Origin: Chloroflexota bacterium
GTDB lineage: Bacteria > Chloroflexota > Anaerolineae > Anaerolineales > Villigracilaceae
Length of the DNA: 64,000 nucleotides
Assembly (NCBI GenBank): GCA_019873655.1
Contig: JAIOAU010000002.1
Coordinates: 151,311-215,310, forward strand
Direction of reading: 5' to 3'
The notes under the pieces were generated by a model. The model had not been told where the DNA came from and made no database searches. It saw nothing but the letters and a program-made list of their open reading frames with translations. Within the stretch, counting starts at the first letter, position 1, and each line of letters opens with the position of its first letter. This document shows, piece by piece, positions 18,381 through 26,961 of the stretch. Both the position numbers and the translations under genes were made by a program.

Positions 18381-18386
18381 TATAAT
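18381..18386 (+). promoter_or_regulatory. -10 box of the adenylate cyclase gene
   Basis: TATAAT lies 32 bases before ATG 18419 on the plus strand, divergent from the cobalamin gene promoter about 35 bases away. The -35 is weak. Confidence 0.45.
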
Positions 18387-18418
18387 ATTCGAAGACCTTT
18401 TCTCTCCTTCGAGCCAAC

Positions 18419-21193
18419 ATGAACACCAAAAAGCGCTTTTCCTGGCTGTTTCATCTTCCTACTCTGATGGTGGCTTCGATTGCCATCGCCATGCTGGCGC
18501 TGACGCCCGTTTGGGCTGTCCGCTATTACCAGACGCCCTTTTTGGGGATGTTGCTCGAGCCGCACGGCGTGGTCAGCAAGATTTCGGGGGATGGTTGGCC
18601 GGCGCGCTCGGCCGGGGTCGAGTGGCCCGACCGCCTGATCAGCATCAACGGTCATTTGCTCGCGTATGACGACCGGCCCGACCACTGGCTGGCCGAAGGG
18701 GATTATCGGCCGGTGGAATTGGTCTTCGAGCGGCATAATATGGGGCGCTACTATCTGGTGGTGACGCCTATCCCGATGCCGCGCGGCAATTTCATCGAAC
18801 TGTTCGTGGTCCCTTACCTGGTGGGGCTGGTTTTTCAGGTCATTGGCATATGGGCCTATAGTCTGCGCCGCAACTTGCGCTCCAGCCGTGCCTTGCTGGT
18901 GTTTACCTCGGCCGTCAGCATCACTACGACGACCTTCTTCGATATGAACACCACTCATCATGTGACGGCCCTGTGGTCGGTGAGCCTGCCGGTGGCGGCG
19001 ACGGCGTTGATTTATTTGGCGCTGGTGTTTCCGCGCGAGGCGACGCTCATCAAACGCTGGCCGTGGGCGCGTTTCATCCCCTGGTTCCTGTGCCTGGGGA
19101 TTGCCGTGCCGGCCTGGCTTGAGGTCACAAGGCCGTCTTCGGCGCTGGCCTATATTATGGTCTGGCAGGCCAGTTATGCCTATATGGCGTTGGGGATCGC
19201 GATTTTCCTCTTCATGTTGGTCTGGCACATTTTGCGCAGCGAGTCGGCGATTGTGCGCCAGCAGAGCCGCGTCATTGTTTTCGGCGCGGCGCTGGCCTTC
19301 GCGCCGATGATGATCTTCTACCTGCTGCCGACGGCTTTCAGCGCCAGCCCGCAAGAGTTTCGAGCGGCCATCTATTTTCCTTTATTGATTTTGCTGCCTC
19401 TCTCCATCACGTATGCCATCTTGCGTTATCGTCTGCTCGATGTGGATCGCGTCCTGGGGAAGGCACTCATCTACGCTCTGACGACGGCCGCGGCGCTGGC
19501 GGCGTTTTACGGCTTGCTGAACGTTTTGTCCTATGCGCTGCGGCGGACGATCGCGGCCGATAATCCCTGGTTGATTGCCCTTTACCTGCTCCTGTTGGTG
19601 TTCGGCTTGATGCCGCTGCGCAATCTGATGCAGCGGCTGATCGACCGTCTGTTCTACCGTTCGCCTGCTGATTATCAACGCGTCCTGAACAACCTGGCTG
19701 CCGGACTGGTGATTACGCCCGACATCGAGCGGACGGTCGAATTGCTGGACCAGCAGATCGGCATGGCGCTGGCGCCTGAGTCGTTTGTCATTTATCTCTA
19801 TGATGATGATCAAGCCCTCTACCTGGTTGGATCCCAGAAGAAAAGGGATTATCCCGTCTTCGATACGGAGCATCCTCTCATCCGTTTGTTGCGCGGCGCA
19901 AAAGCGGCTTTCTGGTTCCCGCCAGAGGCAACCTTGCCCCTCGACCTGGCCGCTTCGGAAGACTTTCAGCGGTTAGGGTGCCGGGCCTTCGTGCCGCTGC
20001 GATATGAGGGCAGTCTGATCGGCTTTATGGCGCTTGGGATGCGCCGTTCGGGCGATCCTTATAACCAGGAAGATTTGAACTTCCTCTCCACGGTGGGCGG
20101 TCAGTCCACCCTGGCGCTCGAGAACGCGCGTCTGTTTGCCAACCTGCGCCGCACGCTGGACCAGACCCTCGAAATGAAGAATTTGATGGATGACATCTTT
20201 GCCTCCATCGCCACCGGCGTCATTACCACCGATATCCAGCGTCAGATTACGCTTTTCAACCAGGCCGCCGAGCGCATTTTGGGGACGCCGGTCGAGCAGG
20301 TCGTTGGGAAACGGCTGCCCGAGGCGCTGCCGCAAATTTGCCGGGTGCTGGAGGACGCCGCTTGCGGCGCTGTCGAGCGCGGCGAAGTCACCCTCGGCAA
20401 GGACGTGACCGCTACCATCCCCTCGCGCGGCGACCTCTACCTGCGCCTGTCCTGCTCTCCCTTGCGGGACGCCTACCTGGGCACCAAAGGCGCTACCATC
20501 GTGCTGGAAGACCTGACCGAGCGCCGAAGACTGGAGGCCGAACAAGAACGCATCCGCCAGACGTTTGGGCGCGTGGTCGCCCCCCGCGTCCGCGACCGCC
20601 TGCTTTCCGATCCCAGCCATTTGCGTCTGGACGGCACTCGCCAGCGGGTGACGATTCTCTTTGCCGACCTCAAGGGGTTCACCAGTTTCAGCGAAATTCA
20701 CGACCCCGAACTGATTTTCCGAGTCCTGAACGACTATCTATCTTTGGCGGCGCAGGCCATCCTCGAAGAAGAAGGCACGCTGGACAAATTCATGGGCGAC
20801 GCGGTCATGGCGTTGTGGAACGTCCCGGACCCGCAGGAAGACCATGCCCTGCGGGCCGTGCGCGCCGCCCTGCAAATCATCGAGCGCGCCCGCCAGGCGC
20901 ATCTGCGCCTCAGCGACCCCGACCATCATCTCCTGTTTCGCATCGGCGTCACGACCGGCGAGGCCATGGTGGGCAACGTCGGAACGCGCGAACTCTTCAA
21001 TTACACCGCGATCGGGGATGTGGTCAATCTGGCGCAGCGATTGGAGACGACTGCCCATCCGGGCCAGATTCTGATCGACCACACGACCTTCGCTTTGGTC
21101 GGAGAACATGTAATTGCCCTGCCGATGGAACCGGTTCAAGTCCGGGGACGCACTCAGCCGGTGGCTGTATACGCCTTGCAGAGATTGAAATGA
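18419..21193 (+). CDS. Membrane class III adenylate/guanylate cyclase with PDZ-like, GAF and PAS domains
   Basis: The 924-residue protein starts with a signal-anchor segment (about 14-34). It is followed by a PDZ-like stretch (VVSKISGDGWPARSAGVEWP then DRLISING, about 50-80) outside the membrane and seven or more further membrane segments up to about residue 405. A GAF domain (about 435-570), a coiled coil and a PAS domain (about 590-700) lead to the class III cyclase domain. Metal-binding Asp residues lie in FADLKGFTSF and KFMGDAVMALW, and GNVGTRELFNYTAIGDVVNL is the substrate region. It should make cAMP in response to an envelope signal. No cAMP receptor is visible nearby. Confidence 0.88.
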   Translation: MNTKKRFSWLFHLPTLMVASIAIAMLALTPVWAVRYYQTPFLGMLLEPHGVVSKISGDGWPARSAGVEWPDRLISINGHLLAYDDRPDHWLAEGDYRPVELVFERHNMGRYYLVVTPIPMPRGNFIELFVVPYLVGLVFQVIGIWAYSLRRNLRSSRALLVFTSAVSITTTTFFDMNTTHHVTALWSVSLPVAATALIYLALVFPREATLIKRWPWARFIPWFLCLGIAVPAWLEVTRPSSALAYIMVWQASYAYMALGIAIFLFMLVWHILRSESAIVRQQSRVIVFGAALAFAPMMIFYLLPTAFSASPQEFRAAIYFPLLILLPLSITYAILRYRLLDVDRVLGKALIYALTTAAALAAFYGLLNVLSYALRRTIAADNPWLIALYLLLLVFGLMPLRNLMQRLIDRLFYRSPADYQRVLNNLAAGLVITPDIERTVELLDQQIGMALAPESFVIYLYDDDQALYLVGSQKKRDYPVFDTEHPLIRLLRGAKAAFWFPPEATLPLDLAASEDFQRLGCRAFVPLRYEGSLIGFMALGMRRSGDPYNQEDLNFLSTVGGQSTLALENARLFANLRRTLDQTLEMKNLMDDIFASIATGVITTDIQRQITLFNQAAERILGTPVEQVVGKRLPEALPQICRVLEDAACGAVERGEVTLGKDVTATIPSRGDLYLRLSCSPLRDAYLGTKGATIVLEDLTERRRLEAEQERIRQTFGRVVAPRVRDRLLSDPSHLRLDGTRQRVTILFADLKGFTSFSEIHDPELIFRVLNDYLSLAAQAILEEEGTLDKFMGDAVMALWNVPDPQEDHALRAVRAALQIIERARQAHLRLSDPDHHLLFRIGVTTGEAMVGNVGTRELFNYTAIGDVVNLAQRLETTAHPGQILIDHTTFALVGEHVIALPMEPVQVRGRTQPVAVYALQRLK

Positions 21194-21231
21194 ACTCCTG
21201 ACGGCGGCCGGGTTTCCAAGAGATTGCGATC

Positions 21232-21900
21232 ATGCTCAAGGGGTATCACCGCCTCATCACCGAGCGAGCGTTATCGACGCGTCTGGGGCCGCGGCCGCTC
21301 AAAATCGTGATTGCCGCCAATTTGCACCAGGACCATCTCTTGACCGGTCAAATCGGCCACCCCGAGTTCCATTTCGACGACAACGCCTTTGCCGCCAGCG
21401 CGGCGTACATGGAAACGCAGCGAGAGCAGGCGCGTTGGGCGCTCCAGAAAAATCGACCGTCTTTGGCCTGGCAGGCTTTTGGGCGGCTCGTTCATGCCGC
21501 TCAAGACTTCTATGCTCACAGCAATTACGTCAGCCTGTGGCTGGCGCGTTTTCCCGCCGACGCCCTGCCGCCAGCGGAGACGATCGAGCCGTGCGATGAC
21601 GCCGTCCTGACCAGCCCGGCCCTGCGTTCGGGCAGAGTGTATTATTTTCTCGAAATAGCAAGTCTTTTGCCTCTCTCGCGCGCCTGGGCGCTCAGACGCC
21701 TGCCGCCCGATTCGCACGCCCGGATGAATCTGGACTCTCCTGAGCGCGGCCCTCTATTCGCCTACGCGGTCGAGGCGGCGGTCAAGCGCACCGTCCTGGA
21801 ATATGAGCGCGTGCTGGACGGCCTGTCGGCGGCGCAGGCGCGTCTTTTCGAGGGACTGGGTCAATCGTCCGGAAGCGCCCCGGATTCTTCAAACGATTAA
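21232..21900 (+). CDS. Het-C / zinc-dependent phospholipase C-like protein
   Basis: The 222-residue protein has the histidine/aspartate arrangement of the phospholipase C/P1 nuclease and Het-C fold: YHRLITERAL, NLHQDHLLTG, HPEFHFDD, and FGRLVHAAQDFYAHSNYVSL, whose H...D..AHSNY core is typical. It has no signal peptide, so it is probably cytoplasmic unless secreted by another route. Activity is inferred from ligand pattern alone; the substrate is unknown. It lies 38 bases after the cyclase and could be co-transcribed. Confidence 0.6.
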   Translation: MLKGYHRLITERALSTRLGPRPLKIVIAANLHQDHLLTGQIGHPEFHFDDNAFAASAAYMETQREQARWALQKNRPSLAWQAFGRLVHAAQDFYAHSNYVSLWLARFPADALPPAETIEPCDDAVLTSPALRSGRVYYFLEIASLLPLSRAWALRRLPPDSHARMNLDSPERGPLFAYAVEAAVKRTVLEYERVLDGLSAAQARLFEGLGQSSGSAPDSSND

Positions 21901-21975
21901 GGCGGTCAAGCCGCCATCGAGCCCTGGATTCTATTGCGCGAAGCGCGCGATTCGAGATGCCATTCCCTTGCGAGG

Positions 21976-21981
21976 TATAAT
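21976..21981 (+). promoter_or_regulatory. -10 box of the YqeY gene, leaderless arrangement
   Basis: TATAAT is followed by six bases and then ATG 21988. The -35 candidate is weak (TTCGAG at 21951-21956, spacing 19). Confidence 0.55.
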
Positions 21982-21987
21982 GACCCT

Positions 21988-22434
21988 ATGGACACCAAAC
22001 AGAGACTGGAAACTGCCCTGAAAGAAGCCATGAAAGCCGGCGACGAGGTCCGCAAGCGCACCATCCGCATGGCGCTGGCGGCCATCAAACAGGCGGAAGT
22101 GGACCGCCAAACCGTCCTGGACGAAGCGGCGGTGATCTCATTGCTCCAGAAGGAAGTCAAGTTGCGCAAAGAAGCGCTGGAAGAAGCGCGTACGGCCAAC
22201 CGCGCCGACTTGGCGGCGGCGGCCGAGGCCGAGATTGCCGTGGTCAGCGAGTTCTTGCCCCAAAGCCTGAGCGAGGCGGAACTGCGGGCGCTCATCCAGG
22301 CGGCCATCGCCGAGGCGGGCGCCTCCTCGCCCGCCGACATGGGCAAGGTGATGAAACTGGTCATGCCCCGCGTGGCCGGCCGCGCGCCCGGCGACCAGGT
22401 CAGCGCGCTCGTCCGCCAGTTGTTGCAGGGGTAG
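21988..22434 (+). CDS. GatB/YqeY domain protein
   Basis: The 148-residue helical protein matches the YqeY family: KEAMKAGDEVRKRTIRMALAAIKQAEVD near the start (written here as the conserved region residues about 10-37) and FLPQSLSEAELRALIQAA, then DMGKVMKLVMPRVAGRA. It is related to the tRNA-binding tail of the GatB amidotransferase subunit, but its own role is not settled. ATG 21988 is chosen over an in-frame upstream start because a perfect -10 box lies between them. It is followed 19 bases later by the PgpH-type gene. Confidence 0.88.
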   Translation: MDTKQRLETALKEAMKAGDEVRKRTIRMALAAIKQAEVDRQTVLDEAAVISLLQKEVKLRKEALEEARTANRADLAAAAEAEIAVVSEFLPQSLSEAELRALIQAAIAEAGASSPADMGKVMKLVMPRVAGRAPGDQVSALVRQLLQG

Positions 22435-22453
22435 AGCGGGCTTCGAACCGGCG

Positions 22454-24568
22454 ATGAGCGATTCCCGTCCTCCGCGGCGTTTGGCCTGGTTTTCTATCCT
22501 GATTCTGGTTTGCGTCAGCATCCTGTCCTACCTGGCGCTGATTCAGCCTTGGGCGTTGCGGCAGGATCAGGCGCCGATTGTGGAAAACGAGGTCGCCGCG
22601 CAGGATTTACGCGCCCCCTATGATTTCCAATACATCAGCGAAGTGCGCACCGAACAGGCGCGCCGCGAGGCCGAGCGCGCCGTTCAGCCGGTGTATTCGC
22701 CGCCCGACCCGAATGTGGCGCGTCAGCAGTTCGAACTCCTCGACGCGGCTCTCTCGGACATTGCCGCCATCCGCGCCGACCAGAACCTGAGCATCGATGA
22801 AAAGAAGGCCGCCGTCGAGGCGATTTCCACCCTGCAGTTACGCTCCGAGTCGGTGGACATTTTGCTGCGCCTGTCCAACGCTCGCTGGGAAAAAGTGCGC
22901 GCCGCCGCCCTCAGCGTCCTGGAACAGGCCATGCGGACCCCCATTCGCAACCAGGACCTGTCGGCTGTCCGCGCCGGCCTGCCGCTGTTCGTCAGCCCCA
23001 GCGCCGGCCTGACGCAGGTCGAGACCGATTTGGTCGTTGAACTCGTCGCCCCTCTGGTCGTCCCCAACAGTTTCTACAGCCCCGAATTGACCGAGGCGGC
23101 CCGCCAGGCGGCTCGCGACGCCGTGGAACCGGTCATTCAATCGTACAAGCAGGGACAAATGATCGTGGCGAGCGGCGAAATCATCACCCCGGCGCACTAC
23201 GAGGCCCTGACCGAATACGGCCTGATCGCTCCCACCAATCCGGCCAATCGTTATGCGGGCGCGGCGGCCATCGTGGTAGTTTCGGCGCTTTTCACCGTTC
23301 TCTACTTCCTTCGCCGTCGGACGCCGCCGCTGCAAGATTTACGCGGCATGCTGGTCTTCTCGGCCATTCTGCTCGTCTTTCTGGTGGGGGCGCGCGTCAT
23401 CCTGCCCAACCGGAGCATCCTGCCCTATCTGTATCCGCTGCCCGCCTTCGGATTGCTCGTTTCCGTCCTCTTCGGCATGGAAAGCGGGATGGTCTTCAGC
23501 CTGCTGATGAGCATCCTGGTCGCTTACGGCATGCCCGATGGTCAATGGCTTCTGCCTTATTACCTGTTGACCAGCCTGTGCGGCGTGCTTGCCCTGGGCC
23601 GCGCCCGCCGTTTGGGACAGTTCCTCTATGCGGGCGGAGCCATTACCGCTTCGGGCATGGCGCTGATTATGGCCTATCGCTTTCCCTTTACCGACATCGA
23701 CTGGATCGGCTTGCTGACCTTGCTGGGCGCGGCTGTCTTCTACGGCGTGGCCTCCCCAAGTTTGACCATCCCTTTCCAGTACCTGCTTTCTCAGTTTCTG
23801 GGACTGACGACCGCGTTGCAGCTCCTCGAAATTTCGCGCCCCGATTCGCCCTTGCTCAAATATTTCCTGCAGCGCGCCCCCGGCACCTACCAGCACAGTC
23901 TCCAGGTGGCCAACCTCGCCGAGCAGGCCGCCGAGCGCATCGGCGCCGATGGCCTGCTGACGCGCGTCGCCGCCCTGTTCCACGATGTGGGCAAGGCGGC
24001 TAACCCGCTCTTCTTCGTCGAGAACCAGCCGTCCAACCAGATCAACGCCCATGATGATATGGAGCCGCTCGATGCCGCCGATCATATCATTCGGCACGTC
24101 GAGGACGGCCTCAAACTGGCGCGCAAGTACCGTCTGCCGCGCCGCCTTCTCGATTTCATCTCCGAGCATCATGGCACTCTGGTCGCCCGCTACCAGTACA
24201 ACCGGGCGGTCGAAGCCGCCGGAGGCGATGCTTCGAAAGTCGATATCGAACGTTTCCGCTACCCGGGCCCCAAACCGCGTTCGCGCGAGACGGCCATCCT
24301 GATGCTGGCCGACGGCGTTGAAGCGCGCGCCCGCGCCGAGCGCCCGCAGAACGACGAGCAAATGTACGCGATGGTGCGCAGCGTCATCGCCCACATCCAA
24401 AAGGACGGTCAACTCGACGATGCGCCCTTGACCCAAAAAGACTTGCAGGAAATCGCCGAATCGTTCGTCTCGACCCTGCGGGTGACGTATCATCCTCGTT
24501 TGGAGTACCCGAAAGATTTGCCGGAAACCCCCTCGCCGCCGCTTTCCAAAACCCGGAGCCGGAAATGA
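22454..24568 (+). CDS. pgpH: 7TMR-HD family cyclic-di-AMP phosphodiesterase PgpH
   Basis: The 704-residue protein has an N-terminal membrane segment (about 10-32), an extracellular 7TMR-HDED domain (about 35-265), seven membrane helices (about 270-465) and a cytoplasmic HD domain (about 475-680). The HD domain shows TYQHSLQVANLAEQAAERIG, LFHDVGKAANPLFF and DFISEHHGTL. PgpH hydrolyses c-di-AMP in Firmicutes; the family architecture is the same here. It overlaps ybeY by four bases, the usual pgpH-ybeY-dgkA order found in Gram-positive bacteria. Confidence 0.9.
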   Translation: MSDSRPPRRLAWFSILILVCVSILSYLALIQPWALRQDQAPIVENEVAAQDLRAPYDFQYISEVRTEQARREAERAVQPVYSPPDPNVARQQFELLDAALSDIAAIRADQNLSIDEKKAAVEAISTLQLRSESVDILLRLSNARWEKVRAAALSVLEQAMRTPIRNQDLSAVRAGLPLFVSPSAGLTQVETDLVVELVAPLVVPNSFYSPELTEAARQAARDAVEPVIQSYKQGQMIVASGEIITPAHYEALTEYGLIAPTNPANRYAGAAAIVVVSALFTVLYFLRRRTPPLQDLRGMLVFSAILLVFLVGARVILPNRSILPYLYPLPAFGLLVSVLFGMESGMVFSLLMSILVAYGMPDGQWLLPYYLLTSLCGVLALGRARRLGQFLYAGGAITASGMALIMAYRFPFTDIDWIGLLTLLGAAVFYGVASPSLTIPFQYLLSQFLGLTTALQLLEISRPDSPLLKYFLQRAPGTYQHSLQVANLAEQAAERIGADGLLTRVAALFHDVGKAANPLFFVENQPSNQINAHDDMEPLDAADHIIRHVEDGLKLARKYRLPRRLLDFISEHHGTLVARYQYNRAVEAAGGDASKVDIERFRYPGPKPRSRETAILMLADGVEARARAERPQNDEQMYAMVRSVIAHIQKDGQLDDAPLTQKDLQEIAESFVSTLRVTYHPRLEYPKDLPETPSPPLSKTRSRK

Positions 24569-25017
24569 TTTTCCTCGACCTCGATCCCGCTCTCGAACCT
24601 CTGCCTGCGCCCGACCTGCTCGAGCGCGCCGCCCAGGCGACCCTCGACCTGCAGGCCGCCCTCGACGCCGATCTGACCCTCGTCCTGACCGGCGACGAAC
24701 AAATCCGCGACCTGAATCGCCGCTACCGGCAGGTGGACGCCCCGACCGATGTGCTGGCCTTCCCGGCGGGCGACGCCGACCCGGAGACGGGCCGCCTCTA
24801 CCTCGGCGACGTCATCCTCTCCTTGCCGCGCGCCGCCGCCCAGGCCGCGGCGGGCGGTCACTCCCTCGAGGCCGAGTTGCAGTTGCTGATCGTGCATGGC
24901 GTCTTGCATCTTCTCGGTCACGACCATGCCGACAGCGAGGAAAAAAGCCGAATGTGGGCCGCCCAGGCCGACGTCCTGAAGCATCTTGGAATTTCGCCAG
25001 CCATTCTTCATGAATAA
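24565..25017 (+). CDS. ybeY: Endoribonuclease YbeY
   Basis: The 150-residue protein has the zinc site HGVLHLLGHDHAD (the family motif HGxLHLxGxDH) and the preceding TDVLAFPAGDADPETGR region. YbeY matures the 3' end of 16S rRNA and acts in ribosome quality control. It overlaps pgpH by four bases and dgkA by eight, so translation is coupled along the three genes. The length is normal. Confidence 0.93.
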   Translation: MIFLDLDPALEPLPAPDLLERAAQATLDLQAALDADLTLVLTGDEQIRDLNRRYRQVDAPTDVLAFPAGDADPETGRLYLGDVILSLPRAAAQAAAGGHSLEAELQLLIVHGVLHLLGHDHADSEEKSRMWAAQADVLKHLGISPAILHE

Positions 25018-25399
25018 ATTCGCCTACTTCTTCGTTTCGCGCTATCGCGCCTTCGGTCACGCCTTTCGCGGGTGGTGGTATGTCATTCGCACCCAGCGCA
25101 ACGCCTGGATTCACGCCCTGGCCACGGCGCTGGTCGTCCTGTTGACTGCCTGGCTGCGTTTGCCGGCCCGCGATTGGGCCGTCCTGTTGGTGACGATTGC
25201 CCTGGTCTGGACGGCGGAATTCATCAACACCGCCCTCGAAGCGGTGGTGGATTTGGCCAGCCCGCGGCATCATCCGCTGGCCCGGGTCGGCAAGGACGTG
25301 GGAGCGGCCGCCGTCTTGATTGCCGCCCTGACTTCCATCCTGGTCGGCTTGCTCATTCTCGGCCCGCCGTTGTGGTCCCGCCTGTTTCCCCCCTCCTGA
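25010..25399 (+). CDS. dgkA: Diacylglycerol/undecaprenol kinase
   Basis: The 129-residue membrane protein has three hydrophobic helices and the DgkA motif EFINTALEAVVDLASP, preceded by RTQRNAWIHALATALVV. In bacteria of this gene order the enzyme phosphorylates undecaprenol, recycling the lipid carrier for cell-wall synthesis. ATG 25010 lies inside the end of ybeY, as is common. Substrate choice (undecaprenol or diacylglycerol) is inferred from gene order only. Confidence 0.88.
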   Translation: MNKFAYFFVSRYRAFGHAFRGWWYVIRTQRNAWIHALATALVVLLTAWLRLPARDWAVLLVTIALVWTAEFINTALEAVVDLASPRHHPLARVGKDVGAAAVLIAALTSILVGLLILGPPLWSRLFPPS

Positions 25400-25448
25400 T
25401 TTCCCGCCGCTTTTCCTGAGGCCTGCTCAGAACACGAATTCCCGTCCC

Positions 25449-26294
25449 ATGTCTCTTTCCTTCCGTTTTGGCACCGTTGGCTCTCCTCTGGCTACCCCGC
25501 CCCGGCCCGGCGGGACGGTCGGCGGCGTCCACTATGCCGCCTCGCTGGGCCTGGACGCCCTCGAATTGGCCTGGGTTCAGGGAGTGCGCGTTGGCGAGGC
25601 GGCCTGCGCTGCGATTCGAGCCGCCGCCGAGGAGCGCAACGTCGCCCTCTCGGTGCACGCCCCGTACTACATCAACTTGAACGCCGAGGACGAGAAATGG
25701 CCGCGTCTGCGCCGGTACTTGATGGACGCGGCGCATTACGGTCATCTGGCCGGCGCAACCGACATCGTCTTTCACCCCGGCACGTATTTTGGGCGTCCGG
25801 CTCAGCAAGTCCTGGAGCGCGTTCTTCCTCGTCTGCAGGCTTGCGTGGACGAACTGCGCGCCGCCGGCAACCCCGTCCTCCTGCGCCCCGAGACGAGCGG
25901 CAAAGCGGCTATGCTCGGCTCGCTGGCCGACGTCCTCGAGATGGCGAAGATTCCGGGCGTCGTCCCCTGCCTCGACTTCGCCCACCTGCACGCCCGTCTC
26001 GGCGATGGCTCGATGAATACCTACGAAGAATGGATGGACGCTCTTGCTGTGTATCGCCAAGCCCTCGGCGAGGAAGCCATGCACTCTTTGCACATTCACC
26101 TTTCGGGCATCGAATACGGCCCGAAGGGCGAAAAGAATCACATCGTCATGGAAGAAGCCGATCTCAACTTCCGCGACCTGATGCGCGCCCTGCGCGATTC
26201 GGGCGCAAGCGGCCGGATTTTGTGCGAAAGCCCCGTCCTGGAAGAGGACGCCCTCAAGTTCCAGGCGTTGTGGCGCGAGGTGAGCGGGGAGTAG
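25449..26294 (+). CDS. Endonuclease IV-like TIM-barrel protein
   Basis: The 281-residue protein has the AP-endonuclease family 2 pattern of metal ligands: VHAPYYINLN, IVFHPGTYFG, LRPETSGK, CLDFAHLHARLGDG, LHIHLSGIE and a late Glu in RILCESPVLEEDAL. True endonuclease IV cuts DNA at abasic sites with three zinc ions. The conserved ligands fit that, but sugar isomerases share the fold. It is 49 bases after dgkA and is followed by a group of strong hairpins. Confidence 0.8.
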   Translation: MSLSFRFGTVGSPLATPPRPGGTVGGVHYAASLGLDALELAWVQGVRVGEAACAAIRAAAEERNVALSVHAPYYINLNAEDEKWPRLRRYLMDAAHYGHLAGATDIVFHPGTYFGRPAQQVLERVLPRLQACVDELRAAGNPVLLRPETSGKAAMLGSLADVLEMAKIPGVVPCLDFAHLHARLGDGSMNTYEEWMDALAVYRQALGEEAMHSLHIHLSGIEYGPKGEKNHIVMEEADLNFRDLMRALRDSGASGRILCESPVLEEDALKFQALWREVSGE

Positions 26295-26315
26295 ATCGGG
26301 CCTGCAAAGACTCGA

Positions 26316-26486
26316 CGACCCGTTTCCTTTTCGAGGAAACGGGTCGTTCGCGCCTGGACTCAACACCCCATTTCCTTCCGGGGAAACGGGGTGTTCTCGG
26401 ACTCAACACCCCATTTCCTTTCCGAGGAAACGGGTCGTTCGCGTCTGGACTCAACACCCCGTTTCCTTCCGGGGAAGCGGGGTGTT
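26316..26486. repeat. Cluster of four related hairpins, probable bidirectional terminator
   Basis: Four inverted repeats occur in 171 bases, separated by similar GGACTCAACACC-type linkers. The first is a perfect 13-bp stem (26316-26328 with 26334-26346, CGACCCGTTTCCT/AGGAAACGGGTCG). The second (26362-26395) and fourth (about 26453-26486) pair AACACCCC-type with GGGGTGTT-type arms. The third joins the left arm of the second type to the right arm of the first. They lie between convergent genes ending at 26294 (plus) and 26500 (minus), so they probably end transcription from both sides. Confidence 0.75.
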
Positions 26487-26499
26487 GCAGCAATCTGGT

Positions 26500-26898
26500 T
26501 TAGTTCATCACCGGCCGGAACTTGTAGCCGTAGATGAGAATACTGCGGTCGTCTCCATCCTGCCGCAGGCGGCGGGTGACCATCTCGACCGGCATGCCGA
26601 TCTCGACCGGCTTGTCGCCCAGGTCGGTCAATTGCGCCGTGACCAGCGGACCTTCTTCCAGTTTGACCAGGGCGACGGTGTAAGGGGCTTTGTCCTCGAA
26701 GCCGGCCGGAGCCTCGTAGATGGTGGTGTACGAGTACACCTCGCCGCGCCCGCTGAAGGTGTAGGGCGTTCTGGCCTCGCCCCCGCAGTTCGGGCAGACA
26801 TCGCGGGGCGGGAAGACTTTCACCTGGCAATGCGGACAAACTTCGCCGACCAACCCATACCGTTGTTGTTTGAGACGCCAATGGCGGGGAATTTCCAT
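26500..26898 (-). CDS. DUF35 Zn-ribbon/OB-fold acyl-CoA-binding protein
   Basis: The 132-residue protein has an N-terminal helix (RHWRLKQQRYGLVGEVC), a zinc ribbon with CPHC and CPNC, and a C-terminal OB fold (SGRGEVYSYTTIYEAPAGF). In archaea the DUF35 protein bridges acetoacetyl-CoA thiolase and HMG-CoA synthase and lets the CoA pass between them. Both partners are encoded directly upstream, so the same role is likely. AAGGAG precedes the ATG at 26898. The gap to the thiolase gene is 63 bases. Confidence 0.9.
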   Translation of the reverse strand: MEIPRHWRLKQQRYGLVGEVCPHCQVKVFPPRDVCPNCGGEARTPYTFSGRGEVYSYTTIYEAPAGFEDKAPYTVALVKLEEGPLVTAQLTDLGDKPVEIGMPVEMVTRRLRQDGDDRSILIYGYKFRPVMN

Positions 26899-26961
26899 GT
26901 TTGCACTCCTTAATTCAGCCTAATTAACTCCAATTTTACAGAGCCGGACTCTCAAGAACTA

